A stretch of DNA of 64,000 nucleotides from Clostridia bacterium (GCA_900772475.1 CAAHEI010000048.1:11247-75246); one strand, 5' to 3'; numbered from the stretch's first letter, positions 1 to 9,641 are shown. Numbers and translations are program-made. The notes: generated by a model from the letters alone, not told the origin.

Positions 1-35
1 ACACGTGATTTTTTTATTTGTTCTAAAGAAATCAT
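1..35 (-). CDS. 5' end of an unidentified gene (partial)
   Basis: The minus strand has an ATG at 35 preceded by an AAAGGA ribosome-binding site and followed by eleven open codons (MISLEQIKKSR) before the window ends. The gene lies downstream of the diaminopentanoate dehydrogenase-like gene in the same direction, so it may belong to the same amino-acid-related unit. Too little is visible to name a product. Confidence 0.5.
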   Translation of the reverse strand, partial: MISLEQIKKSR

Positions 36-169
36 AGTTATTTTCCTTTCTAAAAAATTATACTATGTATTATATCATAAATATAACACATAGTAAATAT
101 TAACATAAATTTGTTCTCATTTTTAATATATATTTTTTAAAATTTTTATCATTTTTTTACTTTTTAATC

Positions 170-1246
170 TTATTCCACATATTCATCTAACGCCTTGCTT
201 CTATATTCTAAAATAGGCATTTTGTCTGTTGTTGTAAATCCTGGCTCCGCATTAATTACATCTGGAATACGATTAACAATTGTTGAACATGTAAGCCTTA
301 CAGTATCTGGTTTTGCAATTTGAACTGTCGTATCAGGTTCCCCACATATTACCCATTCATTTTTATCATATTCGTCAGGTCCATACACTTTTCCAACACA
401 CTCTGTTTCTATATCTATCCCCTCTCTTGTTTTAGTAGTAACAACAGCTGACATTCCTGTTGCATTTCCAGCTGGAATATCCATTTCAAGCGTAGTTGAA
501 TGTAAATCTGATCTATAAGTTTTAGGAATAGTTACTTGCGTTTGTGATACAACATGTAAGTCTAAACGAGACGCAAGCCATCCATTAACATTCCACATAT
601 ATGATGGCATATATTCTCCATTTTCAATTAATTCATCTCTTTTTACATCACTTATTCTATCAATAGATGCAATCTTTGCATCAAAATCACTTAAACTAAG
701 TCCTGCTCCGTGTGCCTTAGCAAGGGCAATACCATAATCTTCTACATTATAACTTGAACACCCCTTAATTTTTGTAATTTTATGTGTAGCACCTGCAATA
801 GTTGTAATTAAATTTCCCCAAAACACATCCTGATATCCACTTCCACATAAAGTACATCCTGTCCTTTTGGCTAAATCATCCAATTCCCTTGTCATAACAG
901 GAGTAGAATTAATTGGATAGAAAGCTTCCTCACAAGTTGATATAGCATTTATACCAAGTTTTGCACATAATTTAAAAATATCATATAAATCATTCATTAA
1001 ACTCATAGTTGTTATAATACAAATATCTGGTCTTTCACTATTTAATATCTTTTCAGCATCTTTAGCGTCTGAAATAGTAATTCCCTTATTTTGACTTCCT
1101 ATTAAAAACGAGATATCTTTTCCAATTTTATTTTTATCCACATCAAAGGCTGCAACAATTTCAGCTTCTTTTTCATATACATACTTCATAGTATATGCAG
1201 ACATTTTTCCACATCCATATTGGGCAACTCTTATTTTTCTATTCAT
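170..1246 (-). CDS. 2,4-diaminopentanoate dehydrogenase-like NAD(P)-dependent oxidoreductase
   Basis: A 358-residue protein with an N-terminal Rossmann dinucleotide-binding segment (VAQYGCGKM, residues 7-15) and the dihydrodipicolinate-reductase-like fold typical of 2,4-diaminopentanoate dehydrogenase. In the ornithine fermentation pathway of Clostridia this enzyme oxidatively deaminates 2,4-diaminopentanoate to 2-amino-4-oxopentanoate. The length fits the family. The start ATG follows an AGGAG site about 10 nt upstream. The other ornithine-degradation genes (oraS, oraE, ortA, ortB) are not visible in the window, although a partial gene continues downstream off the edge. The general family is clear; the exact substrate is inferred from overall resemblance, and a related amino-acid dehydrogenase is possible. 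Confidence 0.7.
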   Translation of the reverse strand: MNRKIRVAQYGCGKMSAYTMKYVYEKEAEIVAAFDVDKNKIGKDISFLIGSQNKGITISDAKDAEKILNSERPDICIITTMSLMNDLYDIFKLCAKLGINAISTCEEAFYPINSTPVMTRELDDLAKRTGCTLCGSGYQDVFWGNLITTIAGATHKITKIKGCSSYNVEDYGIALAKAHGAGLSLSDFDAKIASIDRISDVKRDELIENGEYMPSYMWNVNGWLASRLDLHVVSQTQVTIPKTYRSDLHSTTLEMDIPAGNATGMSAVVTTKTREGIDIETECVGKVYGPDEYDKNEWVICGEPDTTVQIAKPDTVRLTCSTIVNRIPDVINAEPGFTTTDKMPILEYRSKALDEYVE

Positions 1247-1307
1247 ATATAACCAACTCCTCTTATCATCTTTTAATTATTATTTTTCAACTCCTATAAA
1301 ATATACT

Positions 1308-1829
1308 TTATTTATTAAATTGATTTTTTCTTACAACCTTTACTCCACTTAAACTTTCTTTCGAAGTATCATCTATATTATTCTCTTTAACATATATTTG
1401 AACAGTGTCATAAAAGTCAATATCATTAAATGAAATTTCCTTTCCATTTTTATCAACAAATTTACAATTTAAATCAACATCAACTACAACAAGTCTATCG
1501 TTCAACAAATTTGCTTTTTTATACTTAACATTTGAACTTATAACTTTTACTTCAATTTTTCTTACGGCACTACTAATATCTTTTACTTCTCCTGTTACAA
1601 ATGTTCTTGTATTATCCGAATAAAAATCCTTTCTATTATTTACAAACCAAATTATTCCAATCACTAAAGAAAGTATAACAACACCAATTACAGCAATTTT
1701 AATTATTCTATGTCTTGATAAAAAATTACTAAAAACTCGAAGTAATATAAGGGCAATAATGATGCATCCAATTATTATTAAGAGTTCAGGATCCATAAAT
1801 TGCTGAACTATATTTTTTATTGTTTCCAT
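1308..1829 (-). CDS. small membrane protein of unknown function
   Basis: A 173-residue protein with two hydrophobic helices (about residues 15-35 and 42-63) and a soluble C-terminal domain of about 105 residues rich in beta-type sequence, probably outside the membrane. I do not recognise a family. AAAGGAG precedes the ATG. It starts 2 nt after the tex reading frame ends, so the two are probably co-transcribed. No catalytic motif is visible. Confidence 0.6.
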   Translation of the reverse strand: METIKNIVQQFMDPELLIIIGCIIIALILLRVFSNFLSRHRIIKIAVIGVVILSLVIGIIWFVNNRKDFYSDNTRTFVTGEVKDISSAVRKIEVKVISSNVKYKKANLLNDRLVVVDVDLNCKFVDKNGKEISFNDIDFYDTVQIYVKENNIDDTSKESLSGVKVVRKNQFNK

Positions 1830-1831
1830 TA

Positions 1832-3988
1832 TTAATTTACTCCTTTCATGCTAAGGCTAACCTTTCCCTTAGCTTTATCTATTCCAATAACTTTAACTTT
1901 TACTATATCTCCTACTGCTACTTCCTCCATTGGATTTCTAACATATTTATCGCTAATCTCAGATATATGAACTAAGCCGTCATTTTTAATACCTATATCT
2001 ACAAATGCTCCAAAATCAACTACATTTCTAACAGTTCCTGTAAGTATCATTCCTTCAATTATGTCATCAATACTTAAAATATCACTCTTTACAACAATTT
2101 TAGGCATTTCTTCTCTTGGATCACGCCCAGGTTTCTTTAGTTCTGTAATAATATCTTGCATTGTAAGACTACCTATATTTAAAGTATTAGATATCCTATC
2201 AATATTTACATTATCTAGTTTAGATATAACCTCACCCATATTCTTAGTAGTTAAATTTTTAATATTAAAACCTAAACTGCTAATTAATTCTTCTGCTTTT
2301 TCATATGACTCAGGATGAACCATTGTATTGTCTAAAATATTCTTTGATTCTGGTACTTTTAAAAATCCTGCACACTGTACAAATGCTGCTTTTCCAAGTT
2401 TTGGGACCTTAAGAAATTCCTTTCTTGAATTAAATTTACCATTTTCCTCTCTATATTTTACAATATTAGTTGCTACCTGTTTATTTATCCCTGAAACATA
2501 AGAAAGCAAAGATGGGGTGGCTGTATTTATATCAACACCTACATTATTTACAACGTTTTCAACAACACCAGTTAAAGATTCATCTAATCTTTTTTGATTA
2601 ACATCATGTTGATATTGGCCTACTCCAATACTTTTAGGATCAATTTTCACAAGTTCTGCAAGTGGATCTTGAAGTCTTCTTGCAATTGATATTGCACCTC
2701 TTATTGATACATTTATATCAGGGTATTCCTTTGTTGCCAACTCAGATGCAGAGTATACAGATGCCCCTGCTTCACTCACAATTGCATAATAAATTTTTCT
2801 ATTTATTTTTTTTATAATATCAGCTATAAATTTTTCTGATTCACGAGAAGCTGTACCATTTCCAAGTGCAATAATATTTACTTTATATTTTTCTATTAAT
2901 TCTATTAAAGATTTAGTAGCTCCCTCAATGTCATTTTGAGGTTGAGTTGGGTATATTGTTGTGTAATCAAGTAACTTACCAGTATCATCTATTATTGCAA
3001 TTTTACATCCAGTCCTATATGCTGGATCAAATCCCATTACTATCACATCTTTTATAGGTGGTTGCATAAGTAAGTTTTTAGCATTTACACCGAAAACTTC
3101 AATTGCTTTTTCTGAAGCTTCCTCAAAAAGTTCATTTCTAATTTCTCTTTCAATTGATGGTTTTATAAGTCTTTTATATGAATCATCAATGCATAACATA
3201 ATATACTCTTTAAAAATGCTTCCTTTTTTTATTATCTCTTTTTGTAAATATTTAGTAACACTTTCCTCATCAAGTTCTAACTTAACCTTAAGTATTTTTT
3301 CTTTTTCACCTCTAGTTATAGCAAGAATTCTATGTGATGGTATTTTTTTAATTTCTTCACTAAAATTATAATACATGTCATAAACAGTTGATTCATCTTT
3401 ATTTACAGCAGTTGTTACTAATTTACCTGTCCTATATGTTATTCCTCTTATCTTCTTTCTATACTTTGCATTATCTGATATATCTTCTGCAATAATATCT
3501 AAAGCTCCATTTATACATTCTTCTACTGTTTCTAATCCTTTTTCTTTATCTATATACTTAGATACAATTTCTTCCATATCTTCATACTTTTTAGATTGTG
3601 AAATAATAATTTTTGCAAGTGGTTCAAGCCCTCTTTCTTTTGCTATTGTTGCCCTTGTTCTTTTTTTCTGCTTATATGGTCTATACAAATCTTCTACTTC
3701 TGTTAAAATTGAAGCGTTTAAAATATTATTTTTTAATTCATTTGTAAGTTTTCCCTGCTCTCCAATTAAACGAATAACTTCATCTTTTCTTGATTCTAAA
3801 TTTCTCAAATATGTTAATCTATCATTTAGCTTTCTTAAAATTTCATCACTTAGATTTCCTGTCACTTCTTTCCTATATCTTGCTATAAATGGAATTGTGT
3901 TTCCTTCATCTATCAAATTTATAGTATTTTTTATTTTACTTTCATCTATATTTAATTCTTTAGAAATATTACTTATTATTCTATCCAT
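1832..3988 (-). CDS. tex: Tex-family RNA-binding transcription accessory protein
   Basis: A full-length Tex/YhgF protein of about 718 residues. In order it has an N-terminal helical Tex domain with the IPFIARYRKE signature near residue 35, a YqgF/RNase H-like domain (VMGFDPAYRTGCKIA, about residue 320), a helix-hairpin-helix region near 490-560, and a C-terminal S1 RNA-binding domain (GMILTGTVRNVVDFGAFVDIG, about 640-715). Tex proteins bind nucleic acid and affect transcription and RNA handling. I chose the ATG at 3988 because AGAGGTG lies 5 nt upstream; the GTG two codons earlier overlaps that ribosome-binding site. It is followed by the small membrane protein in the same direction. Confidence 0.95.
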   Translation of the reverse strand: MDRIISNISKELNIDESKIKNTINLIDEGNTIPFIARYRKEVTGNLSDEILRKLNDRLTYLRNLESRKDEVIRLIGEQGKLTNELKNNILNASILTEVEDLYRPYKQKKRTRATIAKERGLEPLAKIIISQSKKYEDMEEIVSKYIDKEKGLETVEECINGALDIIAEDISDNAKYRKKIRGITYRTGKLVTTAVNKDESTVYDMYYNFSEEIKKIPSHRILAITRGEKEKILKVKLELDEESVTKYLQKEIIKKGSIFKEYIMLCIDDSYKRLIKPSIEREIRNELFEEASEKAIEVFGVNAKNLLMQPPIKDVIVMGFDPAYRTGCKIAIIDDTGKLLDYTTIYPTQPQNDIEGATKSLIELIEKYKVNIIALGNGTASRESEKFIADIIKKINRKIYYAIVSEAGASVYSASELATKEYPDINVSIRGAISIARRLQDPLAELVKIDPKSIGVGQYQHDVNQKRLDESLTGVVENVVNNVGVDINTATPSLLSYVSGINKQVATNIVKYREENGKFNSRKEFLKVPKLGKAAFVQCAGFLKVPESKNILDNTMVHPESYEKAEELISSLGFNIKNLTTKNMGEVISKLDNVNIDRISNTLNIGSLTMQDIITELKKPGRDPREEMPKIVVKSDILSIDDIIEGMILTGTVRNVVDFGAFVDIGIKNDGLVHISEISDKYVRNPMEEVAVGDIVKVKVIGIDKAKGKVSLSMKGVN

Positions 3989-4074
3989 TATCACACCTCT
4001 AATTTATAATTCAATTATATATTAAACAATTTTTTTTTTCAATACATATGCACAAAAATTATAACATAAACTAG

Positions 4075-4716
4075 AACAAAAGTGACTTCGTAACTACAAC
4101 ACTAACTACTTTTGTAATTAACGGTATTTTTAAAGATGTTGTATTTAAGTTTCCACCCATATCTAGGCCACTCTTTTCTTTAATGTAAGTTGTTCTCGGC
4201 CATTATCCATCACAATTTCTTGGTTTGGAATATTTTTTTATATATTTTCTTAATATTCCATTTATATCTGCATTCATTTTTATTCATTTAATTGTTACAA
4301 ATACTCCTCTACTTATTATTTTTTTATTGTAATTTTCTTTTATAACATCTTTTTTATCTAATGCACTTACTTCTGATTTTATTTTCTATTTTTGTTATCG
4401 TATATTTAAAACTTAGTTTTATTTATTTAATCACCTCACTTTTATTTTACAAGATAATTACATCATACCTTTGTTCTACTGCAAATATTTGTTGTGTATT
4501 TTTATATACTTTACATCGCAATTTCGACAAAAAAGATATTAGGTTTTTGGGGAAAAATAAATGTAGGAAAACCAAAAAATAATTTACAGAATTCCTACAT
4601 TTTATTTTACAATTTACAAACATTTTCAATTTTTTAAAATACACTTCGTATGCCCTCTTTTCATGTAATTATTTATACTATATATAAATAATATTTCCTA
4701 TAATACAAAAAATGAT
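4075..4716 (-). mobile_element. Internally deleted TnpB (IS200/IS605-type) element, copy 1
   Basis: Read on the minus strand, the segment starts just after the T-tract of the BI-1 gene terminator with TATTATAGGAAA. It contains an 11-bp inverted repeat (AAATGTAGGAA/TTCCTACATTT at 4559-4603), a TnpB-type leader (TTTTTTGTCGAAATTGCGATG near 4510-4530, then AGGTGATTAAATAA), and a decayed TnpB C-terminus with recognisable pieces (VSALDKKD, KENYNKK, NADING). It ends in ACGAAGTCACTTTTGTTCT, like copy 2. Between leader and C-terminus the main body of the nuclease is missing, and the reading frame is broken. It appears non-autonomous and dead. Confidence 0.6.
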
Positions 4717-4738
4717 AGTAAAAAGTACTACCATTTTT
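4705..4738 (-). terminator. Intrinsic terminator after the BI-1 gene
   Basis: On the minus strand AAAATGGTAGTA / TACTATCATTTT forms a stem closed by CTTTT and followed by a T-tract. The mini-element copy 1 begins at the end of the T-tract. Confidence 0.75.
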
Positions 4739-5411
4739 AATCTTTTCTTGAACCAAATAATCCTAACAACCTTATGAATATATTAATAAAATCAAGATAT
4801 AATTCCATAGCACAATATATAGCTAATTCATCATTACTACCATCTACGCTTTCAGCAAGTTGTTTTACTTTTTGCATATCCCACGCTGTTATTCCAAAAA
4901 AAGTAAATAAAATTATCCAGTCAAGAGCAATATCAAGAATTGAACTTCCTATAAATAAGTTTATTAAACTTACTATAACTCCAACAAACAAAGTTACAAA
5001 TAAAAATGTACCAACTTTATTTAAATCCCTCTTTGTTACCTTACCATAAAATACACAAATTCCAAAAACAGCTGCTGCTGCAAAGAAAATATATACAATA
5101 GAAGATAACTTATAAAAATAAAATATTGTTGATAAAGTGATTCCATTTAATATTGCATAAACAAAAAATAATACTACAACTAAATTTGGTGGCATTTTTT
5201 TTAGAAGTCGTGAAAAAATTATAACCACTAACACTTCTACAATTAATAAAACTGGCCAAATTTCTATAAGATTAGCTTTATAACCTATAGCATAAGAAAA
5301 TACTGATACAAACGCTGTAGCAAGTAACCCTAAAAACATCCATAAAAATGTTTTTGAATATATGTCTTTATGTACTTCCACATTTTGAATAGGATTAATA
5401 TTTTGTTCCAT
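4737..5411 (-). CDS. Bax inhibitor-1/YccA family membrane protein
   Basis: A 224-residue protein with about seven hydrophobic segments. It carries features of the BI-1/TMBIM family, including the C-terminal DWIILFTFFGITAWDMQKVK stretch and the LYLDFINIFIRLLGLFG ending that carry the conserved acidic residues of the proposed pH/calcium sensor. Bacterial BI-1 proteins (YetJ type) are proposed calcium-leak or membrane-homeostasis proteins. AAGGAGG precedes the ATG. It is monocistronic with its own terminator. The family is secure; the physiological role is not. Confidence 0.9.
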   Translation of the reverse strand: MEQNINPIQNVEVHKDIYSKTFLWMFLGLLATAFVSVFSYAIGYKANLIEIWPVLLIVEVLVVIIFSRLLKKMPPNLVVVLFFVYAILNGITLSTIFYFYKLSSIVYIFFAAAAVFGICVFYGKVTKRDLNKVGTFLFVTLFVGVIVSLINLFIGSSILDIALDWIILFTFFGITAWDMQKVKQLAESVDGSNDELAIYCAMELYLDFINIFIRLLGLFGSRKD

Positions 5412-5483
5412 TAAAATTCCTCCTTACATAGATTATAATATATTTTTATATATTCTATTACATTTATTTAAATTTGTCAATAA

Positions 5484-5516
5484 GAAAAAAGTAGCCAAGA
5501 TTATATCCTAGCTACT
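5484..5516 (-). terminator. Intrinsic terminator after rpsO
   Basis: AGTAGC / GCTACT stem on the minus strand followed by TTTTTTC just after the rpsO stop codon. Confidence 0.75.
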
Positions 5517-5534
5517 ATTATTCATAATGCTAAA

Positions 5535-5798
5535 TTACTTTCTTAAATTTAATTTTGAAATTAAATCTCTATATCTTTCAACATCTTTAGATTCAAGATA
5601 TCTAAGTAATCTTTTTCTCTTACCAACCATAATCAAAAGCCCACGTCTTGAATGATTATCTTTTTTATGTACTTTTAAATGCTCAGTAAGTTCATTAATT
5701 CTTTCAGTCAAAAGAGCCACTTGAACTTCTACAGAACCTGTATCTTTATCAGCTCTTGCAAAACTTGTTAGAATTTCATTTTTTCTTTCTTTAGTCAT
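5535..5798 (-). CDS. rpsO: 30S ribosomal protein S15
   Basis: An 87-residue protein beginning MTKERKNEIL with the S15 signature region (HSRRGLLIMVGKRKRLLRYL) and the usual length. It binds 16S rRNA early in assembly of the 30S platform. The ATG at 5798 is chosen over an upstream in-frame start because GGAGG lies 8 nt before it and the product then matches the family length. No pnp gene follows; it stands alone with its own terminator. Confidence 0.97.
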   Translation of the reverse strand: MTKERKNEILTSFARADKDTGSVEVQVALLTERINELTEHLKVHKKDNHSRRGLLIMVGKRKRLLRYLESKDVERYRDLISKLNLRK

Positions 5799-5905
5799 TA
5801 TTTTTTTCCTCCTTTTTATTACCACTTGCCCATAACTAAGAAATAGCACGAGGTTACTAATTTCTGAGTAATAGGTGAAATATAATATATAAATGGTTAA
5901 ACCAA
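5799..5905 (-). promoter_or_regulatory. Putative S15 autoregulatory leader
   Basis: The 100-nt region before rpsO on the minus strand can pair (TAGTAACC... with ...GGTAATAA flanking GGGCAAGTGG), and the rpsO ribosome-binding site is directly downstream. S15 leaders in Firmicutes commonly bind free S15 to repress translation. This is inferred from position and pairing potential; I could not match a consensus exactly. Confidence 0.35.
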
Positions 5906-5919
5906 TTATACCAAATTTA

Positions 5920-6933
5920 TTATTTGCCTACAATATATGGATATGGATTAGTAGGCACTCCATTAAATCTTACTTCAAAGTGTAAATGAGGTCCAGTTGT
6001 ATATCCAGTCATACCTATTTTTGCAATCATTTGACCTTCAGTTACCTGTTGACCAACTGAAACAAATAATTCACTACAGTGAGCATAATACGTTGTCATT
6101 CCATTTCCGTGATCAATTTTAACATGAAGTCCATATCCACTTCCCCAACCAGAAAACGTAACTGTACCTGTTTTATAGGCATAAATTGCAGTACCAACTG
6201 CTCCCCCCAAATCAATACCAGTATGACCAGAATAACCCATATATTGACAATTTATTCTTCTATTTACAGTAGGCCATACACCTCCACCAGTAGCCTGAAC
6301 AGAAGTTGCACCTATTGTAGCAGCAGTCTGAATTTGCTTTGAGTTATTTGTTGTATTTTTAGATGAAACCGTTGCTTTAGGAGTTTCTACAGGTTTATTT
6401 CTATCTACAATATCCTTAAGAATATTATCGGCTCTTTCAACAGTTGTAATTTCACCTTTATCTTCCAATTTTTCTTCTTTTACCTCTACATTTAATTTTG
6501 ATACCTCTGCTTTAAGATTTTCTGCATACCTATCTGCATCATCTTTAGTATCAAATTTCATTCTATTTTCACCATCTACAGCAACTTCATATACTGTATA
6601 TTCTGTTTTCATTTCAGATCTTAAATTAGTATAAACATTTTGTTTAGCAATAAGCGAATCCCTTGTATAACTTGTTTCAAAAGTCGGCTCACTTTCCAAA
6701 TAAACTTTAACATTGGAATCAATATTTTGTTTCTCAGTAACTAAGTCATTATATACCTCATCGAATTGTTGTTCAGATGAAAAATATCCAACAAACTTAC
6801 CGTCTATATATGCTTTTACAGTTGGCTTATACGTATTAAGTACAGTTATTAAAACAGCACTAAATATAAGAACTAAAGCCAAAATTGTAAAAAATATAAA
6901 CCTTAGTGTACCAAGCACACTTCTCTTTTCCAT
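5920..6933 (-). CDS. Membrane-anchored M23 (LytM-type) peptidoglycan endopeptidase
   Basis: A 337-residue protein. Residues 10-32 are an uncleaved signal-anchor helix. A middle region (about 35-175) has repeated beta/coil sequence. A Ser/Thr/Asn linker follows (about 180-215), then the C-terminal M23 metallopeptidase domain with HTGIDLG (zinc ligands His and Asp), the active-site region YYAHCSEL, and HLHFEVR (His-x-His). All expected zinc and catalytic residues are present, so it is probably active in cutting peptidoglycan cross-links outside the membrane. In spore-formers, anchored M23 proteins include SpoIIQ and SpoIIIAH partners, but nothing here proves a sporulation role. Confidence 0.9.
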   Translation of the reverse strand: MEKRSVLGTLRFIFFTILALVLIFSAVLITVLNTYKPTVKAYIDGKFVGYFSSEQQFDEVYNDLVTEKQNIDSNVKVYLESEPTFETSYTRDSLIAKQNVYTNLRSEMKTEYTVYEVAVDGENRMKFDTKDDADRYAENLKAEVSKLNVEVKEEKLEDKGEITTVERADNILKDIVDRNKPVETPKATVSSKNTTNNSKQIQTAATIGATSVQATGGGVWPTVNRRINCQYMGYSGHTGIDLGGAVGTAIYAYKTGTVTFSGWGSGYGLHVKIDHGNGMTTYYAHCSELFVSVGQQVTEGQMIAKIGMTGYTTGPHLHFEVRFNGVPTNPYPYIVGK

Positions 6934-7109
6934 ATCTATATTTTACACCTTCCTTTTTTAGGTCGACATGTTTTATTATAACACATTATGCAAAATATGT
7001 CAAATTTTCAAAATTCATCATGCTGAAAATTATATGTTTTCATTGCTAATTGTAACATATAGTATATTATATGTCAATAATATAACAAAGATTAAAAAAC
7101 TCTATGAAG

Positions 7110-7150
7110 GAAATGAGAAAATGTCCCAAACGAAAAAATCCTCTACTAAT
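7110..7150 (+). repeat. Short dispersed repeat, copy 1 (GAAATGAGAAAATGTCCCAA)
   Basis: Positions 7110-7129 are identical over 20 bases to 13323-13342, and the next 20 bases are similar (runs of A, then ATC...ACT). Both copies lie in intergenic spacers. The TTGGGACATTTTCTCATTTC sequence on the other strand looks like a transposon end, but no transposase is nearby. Confidence 0.6.
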
Positions 7151-7213
7151 ATATTGATTTTTTAACATATATATTGTATAATACATATTAAATAACATGA
7201 GAGGAGGAAAATC

Positions 7214-7666
7214 ATGTTTGGTTTACCACTTTGGTCAATTTGGCTAATTCTTTGTGGAGTTTTTTTATTAATAGAAATTTTTAATATTTCATTTTTACTA
7301 ATATGGCCTGGAATTGGTTCATTTTTTGCATTTATAGCTGCAGTTTTAGGCTTACCAGTAGAAATACAGATTGCTGTTTTTGCAATAACAACAATAATAA
7401 TGATAATATTTATGAAACCACTTACCCAAAAATTTTTTAAGAACAAGGATATTACCAAAATGAATAACAATGCTATGATAGGCAAAGAAGGTGTAGTAGT
7501 TAAAGAGATTAGCCCACTTGAAGAAACAGGACAAGTAAAAGTTGCAGGTGAATTATGGTCTGCAATAACAACTAATGATGAAAAAATTCAAATAAATGAA
7601 ATTATAAAAGTTATGAAAGTTGATGGAGTAAAACTTGTTGTAACAAAAGTCAAGGAAAATATATAG
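7214..7666 (+). CDS. NfeD-family membrane protein
   Basis: A 150-residue short-form NfeD protein with two or three N-terminal membrane helices (about residues 5-75) and a C-terminal OB-fold domain (residues 85-148: IGKEGVVVKEISPLEETGQVKV and following). NfeD proteins pair with SPFH/flotillin proteins in membrane microdomains. The SPFH gene follows after 11 nt, so they form one operon. GAGGAGG lies 8 nt before the ATG. Confidence 0.9.
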   Translation: MFGLPLWSIWLILCGVFLLIEIFNISFLLIWPGIGSFFAFIAAVLGLPVEIQIAVFAITTIIMIIFMKPLTQKFFKNKDITKMNNNAMIGKEGVVVKEISPLEETGQVKVAGELWSAITTNDEKIQINEIIKVMKVDGVKLVVTKVKENI

Positions 7667-7677
7667 GAGGAAATTTC

Positions 7678-8622
7678 ATGGAAATATTTTTTATAATAGT
7701 AATAATAATAGTTTTAGTTGTTGCTTTTGCATCAATTAAAGTCGTAAGACAATCAGAAGTAAGGATTATAGAACGTTTGGGAAAATATCATAACACTGCT
7801 GAAGCAGGTCTTAATTTTATACTACCCTTTGTTGATAAAATAAGAGCAGTAGTAAGTTTAAAGCAACAAACTATGGATGTAACACCACAAAGTGTTATTA
7901 CAAAAGATAATGTTACAATTACAATAGACACAGTTGTTTTTTACCAAATAACTGATCCTGTAAAAGCCGTTTATGAAATAGAAAGTTTACAAAAGGGTAT
8001 AGCATATATTGCAATTACAACAATTCGTGATATTGTTGGAAAAATGGATTTAGATAGCACATTTTCTTCAAGGGATTCAATTAATAATCAATTAAGACAA
8101 ACACTTGATGAGGCTACTGATAGATGGGGATGTAAAGTTGATAGAGTTGAAATTAAAGACATAAAACCTCCTACAGATATTCGTGACGCCATGGAAAAAC
8201 AAATGAATGCAGAAAGAAATAAAAGAGCTATTATTCTTGAAGCTGAAGGTAAACGTCAAGCTGATATTACCCTTGCTGAAGGAAAAAAACAAGCAACAAT
8301 CCTTGATGCTGAAGCTGAAAGAGAGTCTAGTATAAGACGTGCACAAGGTGTAAGAGAATCTAAAATTCTAGAAGCTGAAGGTAATGCTGAAGCAATAAAA
8401 AAAGTTGCAGACGCAAAAGCACAAGAAATAACTCAAGTTTATTCTGCTATAATGAGTACAAAACCTGATGACAAACTAATTGCAATTAAATCCTTAGAAA
8501 CTCTGGAAAAAGTTGCTGATGGAAAATCTAATAAAGTATTTATTCCTTTTGATACAACAAAATCTCTTGGGGCACTTGGTGCTTTAACTGAAATTGTAAA
8601 AGTAAATAAATCAGATAAATAA
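7678..8622 (+). CDS. SPFH/band 7 (paraslipin, QmcA-type) membrane protein
   Basis: A 314-residue protein with an N-terminal membrane helix (residues 2-22), a band-7 domain (residues 22-200; VRIIERLGKYHNTAEAGLNFILPFVD, cited in part) and a long Ala/Glu-rich coiled coil (about 175-265; repeated AEG and AEA motifs). Such proteins oligomerise on the inner membrane surface. It is paired with nfeD directly upstream. AGGAGG precedes the ATG. A strong terminator follows. Confidence 0.92.
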   Translation: MEIFFIIVIIIVLVVAFASIKVVRQSEVRIIERLGKYHNTAEAGLNFILPFVDKIRAVVSLKQQTMDVTPQSVITKDNVTITIDTVVFYQITDPVKAVYEIESLQKGIAYIAITTIRDIVGKMDLDSTFSSRDSINNQLRQTLDEATDRWGCKVDRVEIKDIKPPTDIRDAMEKQMNAERNKRAIILEAEGKRQADITLAEGKKQATILDAEAERESSIRRAQGVRESKILEAEGNAEAIKKVADAKAQEITQVYSAIMSTKPDDKLIAIKSLETLEKVADGKSNKVFIPFDTTKSLGALGALTEIVKVNKSDK

Positions 8623-8632
8623 GTAAAAAAAG

Positions 8633-8667
8633 AAGAGCAATAACCCATTTGGATATTGCTCTTTTTT
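8633..8667 (+). terminator. Intrinsic terminator after the SPFH gene
   Basis: AAGAGCAATA / TATTGCTCTT ten-pair stem followed by TTTTTT. Confidence 0.85.
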
Positions 8668-8680
8668 AATAACCTAGTCA

Positions 8681-8923
8681 CTACTCAATATCTAAAAATT
8701 TTTTAATGTCAGGTAGTAAGTCATCATTTACTCTCTTTGCAATCTTCACAATTTTTCCACTTTCTGTGGTAAAAAAAATTGCTTCGCCATTTGCAAACTT
8801 TCTTTTCATCTCCCGATATTTTCTACAAGATAGTTTTATGATAGCTACTCCTAACGGATAATCTATCATAATCTTTTCATCCTGTAAAAAAAAGATGTTT
8901 CCGCTTTTGAATTTAAATTCCAT
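8681..8923 (-). CDS. Hypothetical 80-residue protein
   Basis: A small soluble protein with predicted alternating strand/helix content and no recognised motif. It has a good ribosome-binding site (GGGAGG, 9 nt before ATG) and stands alone, converging on the SPFH terminator. Likely a real gene because of the start signal and clean composition. Function unknown. Confidence 0.55.
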   Translation of the reverse strand: MEFKFKSGNIFFLQDEKIMIDYPLGVAIIKLSCRKYREMKRKFANGEAIFFTTESGKIVKIAKRVNDDLLPDIKKFLDIE

Positions 8924-9044
8924 TATGTGTATCCTCCCTTAAAATTTTTTAGGTTTATAATATATTTCCCTATTCTATTATACCATTTTTATTATTTTAT
9001 GTCAAGTTGAATTGAATATTATGTAATAAAGATGCATAATATTT

Positions 9045-9641
9045 TTACTTGGATAAATTATCTATATACTCACATATACTTTCAGAATTTATTAATGCAT
9101 ATGCTTCACTTAGTTTTAATTTTATATCATCATCAACAAATTCTATAATCCATGAAAATTTTTGGAAATGTTCACATATTTTATCTAATTCATTTACTAT
9201 GGTTTTTCTTTTTCTTTCTTCCTTAAAGGCCTCTATATCTTCAATAAAACTTGAGAAATCCTCTGTAGATATCCATTTACTTTTATCTAACGGACTTATT
9301 GCAATAATTTGCCTTTTATTTGCAAGTACATTAACGTCTATTCCATGCAAAATAAAATTTTCATTATCTATTATATTTGACTTATCATAAAGTGTAACCA
9401 ATTGATTAACCTTAAATAAATCAATTATCCTTTTTGTAAAAATCCGATTTAAATATTTTTGTCTACTGAAACTTTCCAAATTTGAGGCAACCCTTACATA
9501 TGGATAAGCTTTTTTTATATCAGAATTTTCTGTAATAATACAAAAGCTCTGATAATAGAAATTTTGTCTATTAGGGTTATACTTTAAATCTCTATACAAA
9601 CCATACAACTTAGCTTTATAGATTTTATACATTTTCGACAT
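9045..9641 (-). CDS. Hypothetical protein, about 198 residues
   Basis: A soluble, charged protein without a recognised domain. The C-terminal half (residues 120-195) looks alpha-helical. I chose the ATG at 9641 because AAGGAGGACTAATT directly precedes it; an in-frame ATG eight codons upstream lies before that site. It is adjacent to dnaE (110 nt apart, same strand), but no functional link is evident. Confidence 0.6.
   Translation of the reverse strand: MSKMYKIYKAKLYGLYRDLKYNPNRQNFYYQSFCIITENSDIKKAYPYVRVASNLESFSRQKYLNRIFTKRIIDLFKVNQLVTLYDKSNIIDNENFILHGIDVNVLANKRQIIAISPLDKSKWISTEDFSSFIEDIEAFKEERKRKTIVNELDKICEHFQKFSWIIEFVDDDIKLKLSEAYALINSESICEYIDNLSK

Noticed and set aside
4361..4644. Two short open frames on opposite strands inside the 4.1-4.7 kb spacer
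   Set aside because: They overlap the decayed TnpB element, lack ribosome-binding sites and have low-complexity translations.
6968..7165. 65-codon open frame upstream of nfeD
   Set aside because: No ribosome-binding site and it runs through the 7110 repeat; probably non-coding.
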